Assembly: GCF_030848505.1 (NCBI RefSeq)
Contig: NZ_JAVDDU010000007.1
Location: 62,001-126,000, forward strand
Source: Marinimicrobium hydrolyticum
Lineage (GTDB): Bacteria; Pseudomonadota; Gammaproteobacteria; Pseudomonadales; Cellvibrionaceae
Direction: 5' to 3'
Length of the DNA: 64,000 nt
The notes under the pieces are model-generated. The model had not been told where the DNA came from and made no database searches. It saw only the letters and a program-made list of their open reading frames with translations. Below are positions 1-9,862 of the stretch, one piece after another (positions within the stretch are counted from its first letter, which is position 1; each line of letters opens with the position of its first letter). The position numbers and the translations under genes were made by a program.

Positions 1-99
1 AGGGGCCATTGCCGTTTGCGGAGCCTTCCCGCTCCAGACCAGCGGGGTAGCCGTTTATTCAGCCACACGACCAAGTTTTGTTTTTTGCAGGGCTCCAAA

Positions 100-414
100 A
101 TGTCAAAGGTAATACCGATAACTGATGCCGTACCGGCTCACCTCAGCGCCGAATCAAAACGGTTGCTGCGTGATCTGCAAGCAGATTACAGCCTGGACGA
201 CAGCGCTGGTCAAGCGCTATTGCTTCAGCTTGGCGAGACCCTGGACCACTTGCGCGCCTGTCAAAAGCAAATCAAGGAAGACGGTTTATCCGCGCCAGGA
301 TCGCGCCGAGGGACTGTCAGACCGCACCCACTGTTAAAGGAGTGCACCGAAGCGCGGCGCCACATACTGGCGATTTTCCGCAGCTTGAACTTAGACCTGT
401 CACCGCCGAGCTAA
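100..414 (+). CDS. Phage terminase small subunit, P27 family
   Basis: This 104-residue protein resembles P27-type small terminases, which recognise phage DNA and hand it to the large subunit for packaging. What I see is the family's pattern: an N-terminal LSAESKRLLRDLQADY segment, a central DDSAGQALLLQLGETLDHL helix, a QKQIKEDGL turn, RPHPLLKE and a closing LRSLNLDL-type helix ending in PP. The length is typical. I chose ATG 100 over a possible earlier start at 16 because the family similarity begins there; the ribosome-binding site is weak. It is followed within 3 bases by a second small ORF. No large terminase or capsid gene lies to its right, so it may be the end of a prophage remnant or a phage satellite. 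Confidence 0.75.
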   Translation: MSKVIPITDAVPAHLSAESKRLLRDLQADYSLDDSAGQALLLQLGETLDHLRACQKQIKEDGLSAPGSRRGTVRPHPLLKECTEARRHILAIFRSLNLDLSPPS

Positions 415-416
415 CT

Positions 417-686
417 ATGCCAAACCCCAGACTATCCCGACAACGTAAACGCAAGTCCGCGGCCCTCAGTGGTGCGGAACTAACTTTTCTTACTGGTGAG
501 CTTCAATCGCGCACCAACATGTTCGAGCTCAATCAATCCTTGCTTGGCCCCCCTGGCCTTGTCCGCCGTAAGCAGTTAATCGAGCAGTACCCGCAGCTTA
601 TACCGGATACCAAAAAGATCGAGCTTATGAAAAAACGCGACTGCTCACGATTAATCGAGAATGAAGGAGTTCTGACGTATGACTGA
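417..686 (+). CDS. Hypothetical phage-associated protein
   Basis: An 89-residue basic protein beginning PNPRLSRQRKRKSAALSGAE that I do not recognise. The start at 417 lies 2 bases after the stop of the small-terminase gene, and the end overlaps the next gene by 8 bases, so the three form one translation-coupled operon. The N-terminal 15 residues are dominated by Arg and Lys, as in DNA-binding or capsid-associated tails, but no domain is visible. Its role in phage or satellite biology is inferred from position only. Confidence 0.5.
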   Translation: MPNPRLSRQRKRKSAALSGAELTFLTGELQSRTNMFELNQSLLGPPGLVRRKQLIEQYPQLIPDTKKIELMKKRDCSRLIENEGVLTYD

Positions 687-1305
687 CTTTGACCCAATAA
701 TCTCTCAGGGCATTGGCGGTTCGTACAAGTGGCGCGTTGCCCGGATAGTGAGCTGGTGTTATCGAAACCGCGCAAGCGACTCATTACCCATACTGGTGTC
801 GATGGCGGACGCCGTAATTGACGCCACAGAGGACGAAGAGTCGTGGCTCTCTTTGATAGAGGACTATTCGCCGCCGGATGCTAAGGAGGGCGCTTTTGAG
901 GATGTGCGCAATACCCTTCAGGCCGAATACTCGAGTAACCCCAAGGACACCCTGGGCGCTTTTCTGGCTGGCATGGACGGGCTGTTGGTGGTGTGCGAAG
1001 AAGTAGCGTCTGTATATACCGGCATACTTGACGGCGAGACCCACCCGCAAGCGGAAGAGTTCCTAGATTTACACGCGATGATTGCTGCCGCGTTTTTAAC
1101 CGGGTACGCCAAAGAATTAGGTAGCACACAACGTGGCCACTTGAGCCGACTGCGCGGCTACGTGAGCCCATTGCTCAGCACGGTGAGAGATCCCTTGTAC
1201 CACCCCCTAAACACGAATCGTCTATTTCTGCTGCCGCCATTCTGGGCTGAAGGTATGCACATTAGATTCAAGCACGGAGAGGCCACTAAAAAACTCTTCC
1301 CGTGA
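679..1305 (+). CDS. Hypothetical protein, last gene of the phage-like operon
   Basis: A 208-residue soluble acidic protein, not recognised. It starts inside the stop region of the upstream ORF (8-base overlap), which supports co-translation with the two preceding phage-like genes. No signal peptide, membrane segment or catalytic motif is evident; the middle (about residues 85-150) is predicted-helical and rich in Leu and Ala. It is the last gene before tRNA-Met, about 200 bases away, so it probably marks the edge of the integrated element. Confidence 0.55.
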   Translation: MTDFDPIISQGIGGSYKWRVARIVSWCYRNRASDSLPILVSMADAVIDATEDEESWLSLIEDYSPPDAKEGAFEDVRNTLQAEYSSNPKDTLGAFLAGMDGLLVVCEEVASVYTGILDGETHPQAEEFLDLHAMIAAAFLTGYAKELGSTQRGHLSRLRGYVSPLLSTVRDPLYHPLNTNRLFLLPPFWAEGMHIRFKHGEATKKLFP

Positions 1306-1458
1306 GCCGCACCTACACCAACAAGCACGGCACCACATCTTTACGCATGGTACGCAGAAAAGTATGTAAGTAATTGATTCAAAAAGAATAATGCCGGAAG
1401 GCGGGGATTTTTGTTGCGTGGAAATTATTTTTTGCTGCTTACCCTGTGCTTACCCAAT

Positions 1459-1492
1459 AAAAAAGGGCTAGCAGTTACTAACCTGCTAGCCC
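1459..1492 (-). terminator. Rho-independent terminator of tRNA-Met
   Basis: A perfect 10-bp stem (GGGCTAGCAG paired with CTGCTAGCCC, 8-base loop) at 1465-1492 is followed on the minus strand by six T residues (1459-1464). It lies 9 bases downstream of the tRNA-Met 3' end and is oriented to stop that transcript. Confidence 0.85.
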
Positions 1493-1501
1493 TCCGAATA
1501 G

Positions 1502-1578
1502 TGGTAGCTAGGGGCGGACTTGAACCGCCGACCCCAGCATTATGAATGCTGTGCTCTAACCAGCTGAGCTACCTAGCC
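1502..1578 (-). tRNA. tRNA-Met (CAU)
   Basis: The reverse complement folds as a 77-nt cloverleaf: GGCTAGG acceptor arm, D-arm AGCTCAGCTGGTTAGAGC, anticodon arm with loop TCATAA, T-arm with GGTTCAAGTCC, and an encoded CCA. The similarity is to elongator tRNA-Met rather than initiator, since position 1 pairs with the 3' side as G-U. The phage-like operon sits on the 3' side of this tRNA, the usual place for tyrosine-integrase insertion, although I could not define an att core. Confidence 0.93.
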
Positions 1579-1656
1579 ACTTCAAGGGCGCGTATTTTGG
1601 CCAGAGGGCGCCCCAAAGTCAAGCCCCGTGGGGCTCGATTTCCTCGCCTTTTTTGA

Positions 1657-2748
1657 CTAGACGTTAAACCGGAAGTGCACCACGTCCCCGTCCTTCACCA
1701 CGTATTCCTTGCCTTCCAGGCGCCAGCGTCCGGCGTCTTTGGCGCCCTGTTCGCCCTTGTGAGCGATAAAGTCGTCGTAGGCTACCACTTCGGCGCGGAT
1801 AAAGCCTTTTTCGAAGTCCGTGTGGATTTTGCCGGCGGCCTGGGGGGCGGTGGCGCCAATGGGGATGGTCCAGGCGCGCACTTCTTTCACGCCGGCGGTG
1901 AAATAGGTGTGCAGTCCTAGAAGGTCGTAGCCGGCGCGAATCACACGGTTGAGGCCGGGTTCGTCCATGCCCATTTCGCCCAGAAACTCGGCTTTCTCGT
2001 CATCGTCCAGTTCGGCTATTTCCGCTTCCAGCTTGTTGCAGATAGGCACCACGACGGCGTTTTCCTCGGCGGCAATGGCCTTGACCTGATCCAGGTAGGG
2101 GTTGTTCTCAAAGCCTTCTTCGTCCACGTTGGCGATGTACATGGTGGGTTTGACGGTGAGCAGATTCAGCTCGCCCAACAGTGCCAGTTGATCCTTGTCC
2201 AAGCCAAAGGAGCGTAGCGGCTTCGCCTGGTCCAGGTGTGGCTGAACCTTTTCCAGCAGGGCCTTCATGGCGATGGCGTGCTTGTCCTGGCCTTTGGCGG
2301 CTTTGGCGAAGCGCTGCAGGGCTCTATCCACGGTATCCAGGTCGGCCAAGGCCAGCTCGGTGTTGATCACCTCAATATCCGCCGCGGGGTTGATGGTGTT
2401 TTCCACGTGAATGACGTTCTCGTCCTCAAAGCAGCGCACCACGTGCGCAATGGCGTCGGTCTCACGGATGTTGGCCAGAAATTTGTTGCCCAGACCTTCG
2501 CCCTTGGAGGCGCCCGCCACCAGTCCGGCGATATCGACGAACTCCATGGTGGTGGCGATGACTTTTTCGGGTTTGACGATTTCGGCCAGGCGATCCTGGC
2601 GCGGATCGGGAACCGCCACCACCCCGGCATTGGGCTCGATGGTGCAAAAAGGAAAGTTTTCCGCGCCTATGCCCGCTTTGGTGAGCGCGTTGAAAAGCGT
2701 GGATTTGCCGACGTTGGGCAGGCCGACTATGCCGCAGTTAAAACCCAT
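1657..2748 (-). CDS. ychF: Redox-regulated ribosome-binding ATPase YchF
   Basis: A 363-residue YchF/Obg-like ATPase, the normal length for the family. It binds the 70S ribosome and hydrolyses ATP rather than GTP, with a reported role in translation and oxidative-stress tolerance. Visible motifs are the P-loop GLPNVGKST near residue 8, switch [19 protein letters not shown] near residue 72, and a C-terminal TGS domain (about residues 275-363, containing [21 protein letters not shown]). Start ATG 2748. In many gammaproteobacteria ychF follows pth directly; here a diguanylate cyclase gene on the opposite strand separates them. Confidence 0.97.
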   Translation of the reverse strand: MGFNCGIVGLPNVGKSTLFNALTKAGIGAENFPFCTIEPNAGVVAVPDPRQDRLAEIVKPEKVIATTMEFVDIAGLVAGASKGEGLGNKFLANIRETDAIAHVVRCFEDENVIHVENTINPAADIEVINTELALADLDTVDRALQRFAKAAKGQDKHAIAMKALLEKVQPHLDQAKPLRSFGLDKDQLALLGELNLLTVKPTMYIANVDEEGFENNPYLDQVKAIAAEENAVVVPICNKLEAEIAELDDDEKAEFLGEMGMDEPGLNRVIRAGYDLLGLHTYFTAGVKEVRAWTIPIGATAPQAAGKIHTDFEKGFIRAEVVAYDDFIAHKGEQGAKDAGRWRLEGKEYVVKDGDVVHFRFNV

Positions 2749-3026
2749 GTTGCTGTACCCGATGACTGACTGAAGGCGCGATTATACAGATCACACCCAT
2801 TGGACTCTATGGCCCCAGAAATTAAGCGCGCTCCGGCTTGACAAGGATCATGGTGCCACTAAAGGGGATGTGGTATAACACGATAAAAATGCGGGGCCTA
2901 ATTGCGTGGTCGTAGTGGATGTATTGACCACCAGCGAATAATAGGGTTCTCTTCACTGAGTGTGTCTTAAGGATAGGTTATGCACAATGTACCGCTTTTC
3001 AACACGTCTATCGGCCTAGAAGCCCC

Positions 3027-3998
3027 GTGGCAGATTTAGAGCTCGGGCTGGCAGGCCACATCCAAGCTCCCGGTCGGCGCGGCCCAGAGTTCGACCGCTC
3101 GCTTCTGCGTGCCATTCAAGAAGCCTCTCCAGACGGCATTCTCGTGGTCGACGAGCAGGGTGTGGTGGTGTCCTACAATCAGCGCTTTATCGAGACGTGG
3201 AAAATCTCCATAGATCATCTAGATTACCACTCCAGCGACGATGGCACGGTTCCCGAGGATCGTTTAATGCACGCTGCCCTGGCTCAGCTTAAGGACCCGG
3301 ACGCTTTCATAAAGCGGGTTATGGAGCTGTATGCCACACCTTCGGCAAGGGACCACTGTGAGCTTGAACTGAAGGATGGGCGGGTGCTGGAGCGCCACTC
3401 CGTGGGTTTACACAACGATCTCAATCGGTACTTGGGGCGCGTGTGGTTTTTCCGGGACATCACTGAGCGCAAACGGGTAGAGGCGGCGCTGCGGGAGTTG
3501 GCTTGGCGCGACCAGTTGACCGGCGAGATGAGCCGCGGCCACTTTTTGTCTTGCGCCTCCGACGAGTTGGCCCGGGCAAAACGGTACCGACACCCCTTGG
3601 CCATTCTCATGATTGATTTGGATCACTTCAAAAGCATCAATGACCGCTATGGCCATGCAGCGGGCGATGTCGTGCTGGTGACGGTTTGTCAGCGTTGGCG
3701 CGACGTTTTGCGGGAGGGAGACCTGCTCGGGCGTATCGGCGGCGAAGAGTTTGCGATTTTGCTGCCAAATAGTGACCGGGAAGCGACGCAAAAGGTGGCT
3801 GAACGCTTGCGCGCCTGTGTGGCTGAACCATCCATCCAAGTTTTCGATGACGAAATTGCCTGTACCGTGAGCGGCGGGATTGCCATGGTGGACGTCGACC
3901 AGGGTTCCATTGACAATGCTCTGAGCCGAGCCGATGACGCGCTGTACCGTGCCAAGCACAAGGGCCGAAATCGCATGGAAATGGATGGGGCAGGTTAA
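3027..3998 (+). CDS. PAS-GGDEF diguanylate cyclase
   Basis: A 323-residue cytoplasmic protein predicted to make cyclic di-GMP. An N-terminal PAS domain spans about residues 30-145 ([19 protein letters not shown]) and a GGDEF domain about 160-320. The active-site loop reads GRIGGEEF, and an inhibitory I-site RxxD (REGD) lies exactly five residues before it, so the enzyme should be active and feedback-inhibited by product. The start is GTG 3027; nearby upstream ATGs are out of frame, so the true start is uncertain. The gene is convergent with pth and their 3' ends overlap by 4 bases. It interrupts the usual pth-ychF neighbourhood. Confidence 0.88.
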   Translation: MADLELGLAGHIQAPGRRGPEFDRSLLRAIQEASPDGILVVDEQGVVVSYNQRFIETWKISIDHLDYHSSDDGTVPEDRLMHAALAQLKDPDAFIKRVMELYATPSARDHCELELKDGRVLERHSVGLHNDLNRYLGRVWFFRDITERKRVEAALRELAWRDQLTGEMSRGHFLSCASDELARAKRYRHPLAILMIDLDHFKSINDRYGHAAGDVVLVTVCQRWRDVLREGDLLGRIGGEEFAILLPNSDREATQKVAERLRACVAEPSIQVFDDEIACTVSGGIAMVDVDQGSIDNALSRADDALYRAKHKGRNRMEMDGAG

Positions 3999-4579
3999 GC
4001 TTTGGTGTGTAGCCGGTTCATTGCGGCAGCCCATTCACCTTTGGTCAGTTCAGGCATCACATCAATTGCCCGGTCAATGGCATCCTCGATGAGGCGCTGA
4101 TCGTCAGGCTCCGCCTTCTTTAGTACATAGACCACCACTTGCGACGCAGAACCAGGATGGCCGATTCCCAAGCGGAGACGGTTAAAGTCACGGTTGTTCC
4201 CCAAGGCTTTAATGGTGTCGCGCAGACCGTTGTGGCCGCCGTGGCCGCCGCTGTGCTTGAGACGCGCGGTACCGGGGGGTAGATCGAGCTCATCATGGGC
4301 AACAAGAATGGCTTCGGGGGGGATTTTATAAAACTGTGCCAGTGCGCCAATGGCCTGACCACTGCGATTCATAAACGTGGTGGGAATCAAGAGGCGCAGG
4401 TCGCGCCCCTGGATTTGGATGCGGGCAGTTAGCCCAAAGAACTTGCTTTCCGGGCTGAGGCTGGCGCCGTTACGGCGCGCCAGCTCAGCAACAAAGTCAG
4501 CACCGGCGTTATGACGGGTCCGGTCGTACTCGGGGCCGGGATTACCCAGCCCCACAATGAGTTGCAGCGGAGTGTCCAT
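3995..4579 (-). CDS. pth: Peptidyl-tRNA hydrolase
   Basis: A 194-residue Pth that releases peptides from peptidyl-tRNA dropped by the ribosome. It shows the family signature [18 protein letters not shown] with the catalytic His near residue 22, the FMNRSG segment, the HDELDLPPG motif and the GGHNGLRD substrate-binding motif. The length is as expected. It lies 27 bases downstream of rplY on the same strand, the classical prs-rplY-pth order, so co-transcription is likely. Its stop overlaps the convergent diguanylate cyclase gene by 4 bases. Confidence 0.97.
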   Translation of the reverse strand: MDTPLQLIVGLGNPGPEYDRTRHNAGADFVAELARRNGASLSPESKFFGLTARIQIQGRDLRLLIPTTFMNRSGQAIGALAQFYKIPPEAILVAHDELDLPPGTARLKHSGGHGGHNGLRDTIKALGNNRDFNRLRLGIGHPGSASQVVVYVLKKAEPDDQRLIEDAIDRAIDVMPELTKGEWAAAMNRLHTKA

Positions 4580-4606
4580 GACCAGTGCTAACCTCGCTCA
4601 GCTGTT

Positions 4607-5248
4607 TTAGGCTTCGCCTTCCTCGGACTCGCCAGCTTCTTCCGCATCGTCTACCGCAGCGCCTTTAGGCTTGTTCACGGCAACCACGGGCAAATCGTGG
4701 TCCGCGCCGTGGGACAGAGCGACTGAAGTGACGCCTTTGGGAAGTTTCAGGTCGGAGATGTGCACCACCTGGCCCAATTCCGCATCGGCCAGATCCACTT
4801 CAATGAATTCCGGCAGGTTGGCGGGCAGACAGCTGACTTCCAGCTGAACCATGTTGTGTACGATCTTGCCACCCTGGAGCTTAACGCCTTTACAGGTGTC
4901 TTCGTTCAGGAAGTGCAAAGGTACGCTGGTTTGCAGCTTGTGGGTTTTGGATACACGCAAGAAATCCGCGTGCATGGTGTAACCCTTGGCTGGGTGGCGT
5001 TGCAGGTCCTTCAGAATGACATCTTCGGACTTGTCGCCCACTTTCAACTCAATAATGTGCGAGAAGAAGGCTTCGCTTTCCAAGTGCTTGGTAAGCTCTT
5101 TCTGGCTGATGGCGATGCTCATCGGCTTCTTCTGTTTGCCGCCATACACAATGGCGGGCACTTTGGCTTCCAGACGACGCAGGCGGCGGCTCGCACCTTT
5201 CCCCAAGTCGTCACGGGCCTCGGCATTCAAAATAAAATCTTCAGACAT
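4607..5248 (-). CDS. rplY: 50S ribosomal protein L25, Ctc long form
   Basis: A 213-residue long-form L25 (Ctc/TL5 type) that binds 5S rRNA in the large subunit. The N-terminal L25 domain covers about residues 1-95 and the extra TL5-type beta domain about 100-190; the C-terminal 20 residues are Glu/Ala-rich and probably disordered. E. coli L25 lacks the second domain, whereas pseudomonad-type genomes carry it. It lies between prs (115 bases upstream) and pth (27 bases downstream). Confidence 0.96.
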   Translation of the reverse strand: MSEDFILNAEARDDLGKGASRRLRRLEAKVPAIVYGGKQKKPMSIAISQKELTKHLESEAFFSHIIELKVGDKSEDVILKDLQRHPAKGYTMHADFLRVSKTHKLQTSVPLHFLNEDTCKGVKLQGGKIVHNMVQLEVSCLPANLPEFIEVDLADAELGQVVHISDLKLPKGVTSVALSHGADHDLPVVAVNKPKGAAVDDAEEAGESEEGEA

Positions 5249-5310
5249 TGGTCAGTCCTCAATAATCCACAGGGGTCCGCGACCAGAACCGCACTGCGGG
5301 GTTTGCTAAA

Positions 5311-5338
5311 ACCGCCGCAACACCATTGTCGCGGCGGT
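5311..5338 (-). terminator. Weak hairpin between prs and rplY
   Basis: An 8-bp GC-only stem (ACCGCCGC with GCGGCGGT, 12-base loop) is followed on the minus strand by TTTT. The T tract is short, so it may only attenuate read-through from prs into rplY or stabilise the upstream mRNA. Confidence 0.45.
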
Positions 5339-5362
5339 GGTTATCCGAGCACCCGCTCCGCG

Positions 5363-6304
5363 TTAGCGGAACATGGCGCTCAGGGATTCTTCGTTACTCA
5401 GGCGGCGCACCGCTTCAGCCAACATGCGCGACAAGGTGAGCAGGCGCACACGTTTGCATTGGCGAGCCGCATCGCTCAGCGGAATGGAGTCAGTCACAAC
5501 CAACTCATCCAGCTGGGAATTGTTCAAGTTGTCGATAGCCTTACCTGACAGCACCGGGTGGGTACAGTAGGCGACGACTTTTTTCGCGCCTTCGCTTTTC
5601 AGAGCTTTGGCGGCGTTGCACAAGGTACCGGCGGTATCGACCATATCGTCCACCAGCAGGCAGGTGCGGCCATCCACTTCACCGATGATGTTCATTACCT
5701 CGGCGACGTTGGGGTTGGGCCGACGTTTGTCGATAATGGCCAGGTCCACACCCAATTGTTTGGCCACCGCCCGGGCGCGCACCACGCCGCCGATATCCGG
5801 TGAGACCACGATCAGGTCATCGAAATTCTGTTTTTCAATATCTTCCAGCAATACCGGTGAGCCGTAGACGTTGTCCACGGGCACATCAAAGAAGCCTTGA
5901 ATCTGCTCGGCGTGCAGATCTACGGTTAGCAGGCGATCAATGCCAGCACCCACCATCATGTCGGCAACCGTTTTAGCCGTAATGGGTACCCGGGCGGAGC
6001 GCACACGCCGATCCTGGCGGGCGTAACCAAAGTAGGGCACCACAGCGGTAATTCGCCCCGCTGACGCTCGGCGCAGGGCGTCGACCATGATGATCAATTC
6101 CATCAGGTTGTCATTGGTCGGCGCGCAGGTGGGCTGTACCACAAACACATCCCGACCGCGCACATTGACGTGCAGTTCGACCGCAATTTCACCGTCCGAG
6201 AACTGGGATACTGAAGCATCTCCCAGGGGAATGCCCAGAAAGTCCACGATCTTTTGGGCCAGCTCCGGGTTGGCGTTGCCGGTGAATACCATTAGCTCAG
6301 TCAC
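5363..6304 (-). CDS. prs: Ribose-phosphate pyrophosphokinase (PRPP synthetase)
   Basis: A 313-residue class I PRPP synthetase converting ribose-5-phosphate and ATP to PRPP for nucleotide, His, Trp and NAD synthesis. The flexible-loop motif [18 protein letters not shown] is near residue 100 and the PRPP-binding loop [11 protein letters not shown] near residue 220. The start is GTG 6304, giving [16 protein letters not shown], which aligns with the start of E. coli Prs. It sits downstream of tRNA-Gln and ispE in the conserved order ispE-tRNA-Gln-prs-rplY-pth. Confidence 0.97.
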   Translation of the reverse strand: MTELMVFTGNANPELAQKIVDFLGIPLGDASVSQFSDGEIAVELHVNVRGRDVFVVQPTCAPTNDNLMELIIMVDALRRASAGRITAVVPYFGYARQDRRVRSARVPITAKTVADMMVGAGIDRLLTVDLHAEQIQGFFDVPVDNVYGSPVLLEDIEKQNFDDLIVVSPDIGGVVRARAVAKQLGVDLAIIDKRRPNPNVAEVMNIIGEVDGRTCLLVDDMVDTAGTLCNAAKALKSEGAKKVVAYCTHPVLSGKAIDNLNNSQLDELVVTDSIPLSDAARQCKRVRLLTLSRMLAEAVRRLSNEESLSAMFR

Positions 6305-6488
6305 GTCTGGTACCTGCTAGTGTTGTGGTTGTTTTGTTCCGCTCTACAACGGCCTGAATAACCATCGACGGCTTATACCTGTTCCGGCCCGTTCGGGAAA
6401 CAGCTCGAAAAAGACAGGGATAGGGGAGGCATCAATGGACATGGCTGCTAGTGTCGCCGCGTTGGCACGCCAGGCGCTACTGAAAATA

Positions 6489-6563
6489 TGGCTGGGGCGG
6501 AAGGATTCGAACCTTCGCATGACGGGATCAAAACCCGCTGCCTTACCGCTTGGCTACGCCCCA
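6489..6563 (-). tRNA. tRNA-Gln (UUG)
   Basis: A 75-nt cloverleaf on the minus strand: acceptor TGGGGCG, D-arm with AAGCGG, anticodon loop TTTTGAT (anticodon TTG), T-arm GGTTCGAATCC, and an encoded CCA. Location between ispE and prs matches many gammaproteobacteria. Confidence 0.95.
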
Positions 6564-6580
6564 GTAGATTTAGATCTTTT

Positions 6581-7426
6581 CTAGTCGGGAAGCAACTCGT
6601 ACACCGGCGATCGATCCACACTGCGGGCGACAAAACCCGGCAAGTGTGTGGGTGCCTGAGCCAGTATTTCACGCGCCTTTTGTGCCGAATCAAAAGCGGC
6701 AAAAATGCACGCGCCGGTTCCCGACATCTGAGCATGGGGGGCAAACTGTTCTAGCCAGTTCAGGGCTTCATCCACAGCGGGATACAAGCGTCTGACCAAT
6801 GGCTGACAGTCGTTCCGACCACCCTGCCCAAGAAAGGCCGCTACTGTAATGTTCGGTGTGTCTCTTGTCAAATCTTTGTGTGAAAAAACACGCGCCGTGG
6901 CCACCTGGCATTGAGGGGCGATGACCAGGTACCAGCGGGAGGGCAGATTGAGGGGGGTAAGTCGCTCCCCGATGCCCTCCGCCCAGGCGGTTTGCCCCCC
7001 GACGAACACCGGCACGTCCGCACCCAGTTGCAAGCCCAACTCCTGCAACTCCTGCCGAGTCAGGCCGCAGCGCCAGAGGTGGTTCAGGGCCACCAAGGTC
7101 GTAGCCGCATCGCTGCTGCCGCCACCCAGGCCGCCACCCATAGGCAAACGTTTGTCTAACGTTACATTTACCCCGGCGTTCACGCCGCTGCGCGCTCGCA
7201 ACAGCTCGGCGGCGCGCACAATGAGATTGTCCTTGGGAGCAACACCCGGGAGGGTGGGGCTGAGCTCTATGCGTGTGTCCGCCCGGGGAGCGAAATGTAG
7301 TTGATCGCCAAAGTCCAACAATTGGAACGCCGACTGCAACAGGTGATAACCGTCTGCACGGCGGCCGGTAATGTGCAAAAACAAATTGAGTTTGGCGGGC
7401 GCACTCAGGCTTAGAGGTTCGAACAT
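6581..7426 (-). CDS. ispE: 4-diphosphocytidyl-2-C-methyl-D-erythritol kinase
   Basis: A GHMP-family kinase catalysing the ATP-dependent step of the MEP isoprenoid pathway. It shows the substrate motif [19 protein letters not shown] at the N-terminus, the GHMP glycine loop [14 protein letters not shown] near residue 95, and a C-terminal [10 protein letters not shown] motif. I prefer ATG 7426 (281 residues), which aligns with E. coli IspE; a TTG at 7444 would add six residues, and neither start has a strong ribosome-binding site. It lies 70 bases downstream of lolB on the same strand. Confidence 0.95.
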   Translation of the reverse strand: MFEPLSLSAPAKLNLFLHITGRRADGYHLLQSAFQLLDFGDQLHFAPRADTRIELSPTLPGVAPKDNLIVRAAELLRARSGVNAGVNVTLDKRLPMGGGLGGGSSDAATTLVALNHLWRCGLTRQELQELGLQLGADVPVFVGGQTAWAEGIGERLTPLNLPSRWYLVIAPQCQVATARVFSHKDLTRDTPNITVAAFLGQGGRNDCQPLVRRLYPAVDEALNWLEQFAPHAQMSGTGACIFAAFDSAQKAREILAQAPTHLPGFVARSVDRSPVYELLPD

Positions 7427-7496
7427 AACGGGTTTCGTGCCCAATCTGCGCGTATGCGGTTTTTTTGATGAGAGGCTTTACTCAAGGGTTCCCGCC

Positions 7497-8108
7497 TCAG
7501 CGAAGCTCGGCATGGTGCGGGGACCAGTTGTGGATAACCAGGGTCAAGCGTACTTCGTCCCGGCTGGCAATGATTCGCCGGGGTAAATGCCAGTGGCCGT
7601 CCACTAGAGTGTAGTTGCTGTAGCGTAGATGCCAGCCGTCCTGTTCCAGTTCGGACAGCAGGCCGTCGTCATCCCTTTTCATGCGGCGCGCTTGGGTTTC
7701 CGGGGAGGGGACGCCGCGCACCCAATAGAGCAACTGGTCCACCGGCACCAGCCAGCCGGTGGCCAGCCAAATCAGCTCCTCAGCGCTCGCCGCTTCCAGT
7801 AGTTCGTCGTCACCTTGGTCAAGGGTCACAGAGCCTGGCGTGCCGGTAATAACGGTGCGCCCCTGCCCAAAGGGGCCGCTTAGATCAATGCGGAACTCAT
7901 CTCGGTCCTGATCCCAACGCAGTCGTGCGCTACCGCTGTTGTCGGGCAGGCGGGCGCCCAGTTTGCCGCTGATCTGCCAGCTTTCCAAAGCCGCTACACG
8001 CGCTTGATGTTCTTCCCAGCTGTCAATGGGCTTGAGGGTGTGAGGCGCACAGCCAACAATTCCCAGCAGCAACAACGATAGTGCTGCCAGTGGCCACCGA
8101 TGGATCAT
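7497..8108 (-). CDS. lolB: Outer-membrane lipoprotein receptor LolB
   Basis: A 203-residue lipoprotein that accepts lipoproteins from LolA and inserts them into the outer membrane. A signal peptide with lipobox GIVGC (Cys about residue 20) is followed by the LolB beta fold (SWQISGKLGARLPDNSGSARLRW; GQGRTVITG). Position next to ispE and divergent hemA is the conserved gammaproteobacterial arrangement. Its ATG overlaps the TGA of the upstream TPR gene (ATGA), so translation is coupled. Confidence 0.92.
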   Translation of the reverse strand: MIHRWPLAALSLLLLGIVGCAPHTLKPIDSWEEHQARVAALESWQISGKLGARLPDNSGSARLRWDQDRDEFRIDLSGPFGQGRTVITGTPGSVTLDQGDDELLEAASAEELIWLATGWLVPVDQLLYWVRGVPSPETQARRMKRDDDGLLSELEQDGWHLRYSNYTLVDGHWHLPRRIIASRDEVRLTLVIHNWSPHHAELR

Positions 8109-9862
8109 TCAGGCACTCCCAGCCGCTTTTTGGTGGCGGGAATCAGCTCGCTGTCGGGGTCCTCTTCCAGCCCTTTGTTCCAGGCTTCCCGAGCTTTCTC
8201 CCGTTCGCCGAGCACCCAGAGCACTTCGCCCAGGTGGGCCGCGATTTCCTGGTCCGGGTAGGCATCCATAGCTCTCTGTAAATAAGGCAGGGCCTCTTTC
8301 GGATTGCCTTGGCGGTAAAGTACCCATCCCATGCTGTCCAGGATGGCAGGGTCATCAGGCATCAGTGCCAGGGCTTTGCGGATTAACTCTTCCGCTTCAT
8401 CCAGATTGAGATTGTTGTCCGCCATTGTGTACCCGAGCGCATTTAAGGCGGCGGCATTGTTGGGGTCATAAGTGAGAATCTGACGCAAATCTTGCTTGGT
8501 TTCTTGCAGGCGATCCTGCCCGATGTAGAGCATGGCGCGAGCGTAGAGTAAGTCGCTGCTGGTGGGATAAGTGTGCAACGCCCGATCCAGCAATGCCTCA
8601 GCAGTGTCGTGGCGCTGGTGCTCAGTCAATGCCCGCACCTGCAAAAGGTAGAGCCCTTCGGCTTGGTCCGGGAAGCGGTTGCGCAGCCGGTTCATGTGCT
8701 CGTCGGCACTCTCCGGGTCGTTCTGGCGCATAAAGATGTCCAGCAGGTCCACAGTGGCGGAGAGAAAGTCGCCGCCCGGCTGAACCTGTAAATAGTGCAG
8801 TACGGCTTGGTCGAGGTCATCGTCCCGCTCCGCCATTTGCGCCAAATAATAGTGGGCGGGGGACACATGCTCGCCGAGGTCGAGGAGCGCGTCAAAACTC
8901 TGTTTGGCTGTGCTCAAGTCGCCCCGCTCCATAGACACAATACCCAGGGAAAGCCTCAGATCGGGATCCTGGGGGGCTTTATCCACCAGGATTTCAAATT
9001 GTTCCTGGGACTTGCCGAGATCCTTTTGCGTCAGCAAACGCGCGTATTGAAGGCGTAGGCGCAAGCTGTCTGGCTGGTGCTCAAGGGCGCTTTCGATGCG
9101 TTTGACCGCTTCATTATATTGTCCCAGCTGGTAGAGAATGTTGGTTTCCAGCAAGGCGGCGCCGGTGCTGCGGGGACTGCGCGCTAGGGCGCGCCGGGCA
9201 TAAGTTAGCGCTTCCTCCGGTTGGCCCAATTGGTGCGCAAGCAGGCCGGTGCCCACCAGCAGTTCCTGATGGTTCGGGTATTCGTTCAGCAGTTGTTTAT
9301 AGGAGGAGAGTAGAGTCTCTCGCTGAATGTCCGTGGCTTCCGCCGCACTGGCGGCGATGTTTTGGAATAGGGTCGGCTCCCCCTGGGCGTGCAGCTTGCG
9401 GGACATGGCGAACGCTTCCTGCAAACGGCCATTTTGCAGCAGCGCTAGGGCGGCGTTGATCTGCGCCTCGGTGTCGTGCGGCACAATGTCTACCCACAGA
9501 AGGGCAGCGTCCAGAGCTTCCTTTTCCGCGTTTAGAAAACGCGCAATATGGGTGGCGCGCGCCGCTACCTGGGGGTCACGGGTCTGATGGGCTTGTTGCA
9601 CGTAATTCGCCAGGGCAATGTCAAAACGTTCGCGACTGCCCGCCAGCTCTGCTGCCAGGAGCGCGTACAGCGTCTCGCTGGTAAAGGGGCGTGTGGGCGC
9701 CTTGAGCTGTGGTATCTGTGGGGTGACCCCCGCCTCCCAGGTATCCGGTGCGTGCCTTGGCTCCGGCTCAGGCTCATGCGGGTGCTCTTCCGTGGGCTGC
9801 TGGGCACAAGCCACAAGCAGGCCCGAGGCCAGGGCGGCGATGATCAGGGAATGTTTTTTCAT
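8105..9862 (-). CDS. TPR-repeat lipoprotein upstream of lolB
   Basis: A protein of about 585 residues made of tandem tetratricopeptide repeats. The start at 9862 (MKKHSLIIAALASGLLVAC) gives a clean lipobox LVAC; an upstream start at 9901 would bury it. After a Glu/Pro/His-rich linker (residues 22-45), helical repeats run to the end, the clearest being NNAAALNALGYTMADNNLNL and PAILDSMGWVLYRQGNPKEA. Such proteins occur beside lolB/hemA in pseudomonads and are thought to scaffold envelope complexes; the exact role is unknown. The 4-base overlap with lolB implies a shared function at the outer membrane. Confidence 0.85.
   Translation of the reverse strand: MKKHSLIIAALASGLLVACAQQPTEEHPHEPEPEPRHAPDTWEAGVTPQIPQLKAPTRPFTSETLYALLAAELAGSRERFDIALANYVQQAHQTRDPQVAARATHIARFLNAEKEALDAALLWVDIVPHDTEAQINAALALLQNGRLQEAFAMSRKLHAQGEPTLFQNIAASAAEATDIQRETLLSSYKQLLNEYPNHQELLVGTGLLAHQLGQPEEALTYARRALARSPRSTGAALLETNILYQLGQYNEAVKRIESALEHQPDSLRLRLQYARLLTQKDLGKSQEQFEILVDKAPQDPDLRLSLGIVSMERGDLSTAKQSFDALLDLGEHVSPAHYYLAQMAERDDDLDQAVLHYLQVQPGGDFLSATVDLLDIFMRQNDPESADEHMNRLRNRFPDQAEGLYLLQVRALTEHQRHDTAEALLDRALHTYPTSSDLLYARAMLYIGQDRLQETKQDLRQILTYDPNNAAALNALGYTMADNNLNLDEAEELIRKALALMPDDPAILDSMGWVLYRQGNPKEALPYLQRAMDAYPDQEIAAHLGEVLWVLGEREKAREAWNKGLEEDPDSELIPATKKRLGVPE

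Noticed and set aside
4760-5548. 262-residue plus-strand ORF opposite rplY and prs
   Set aside because: A shadow of two certain genes in high-GC DNA; no family resemblance.
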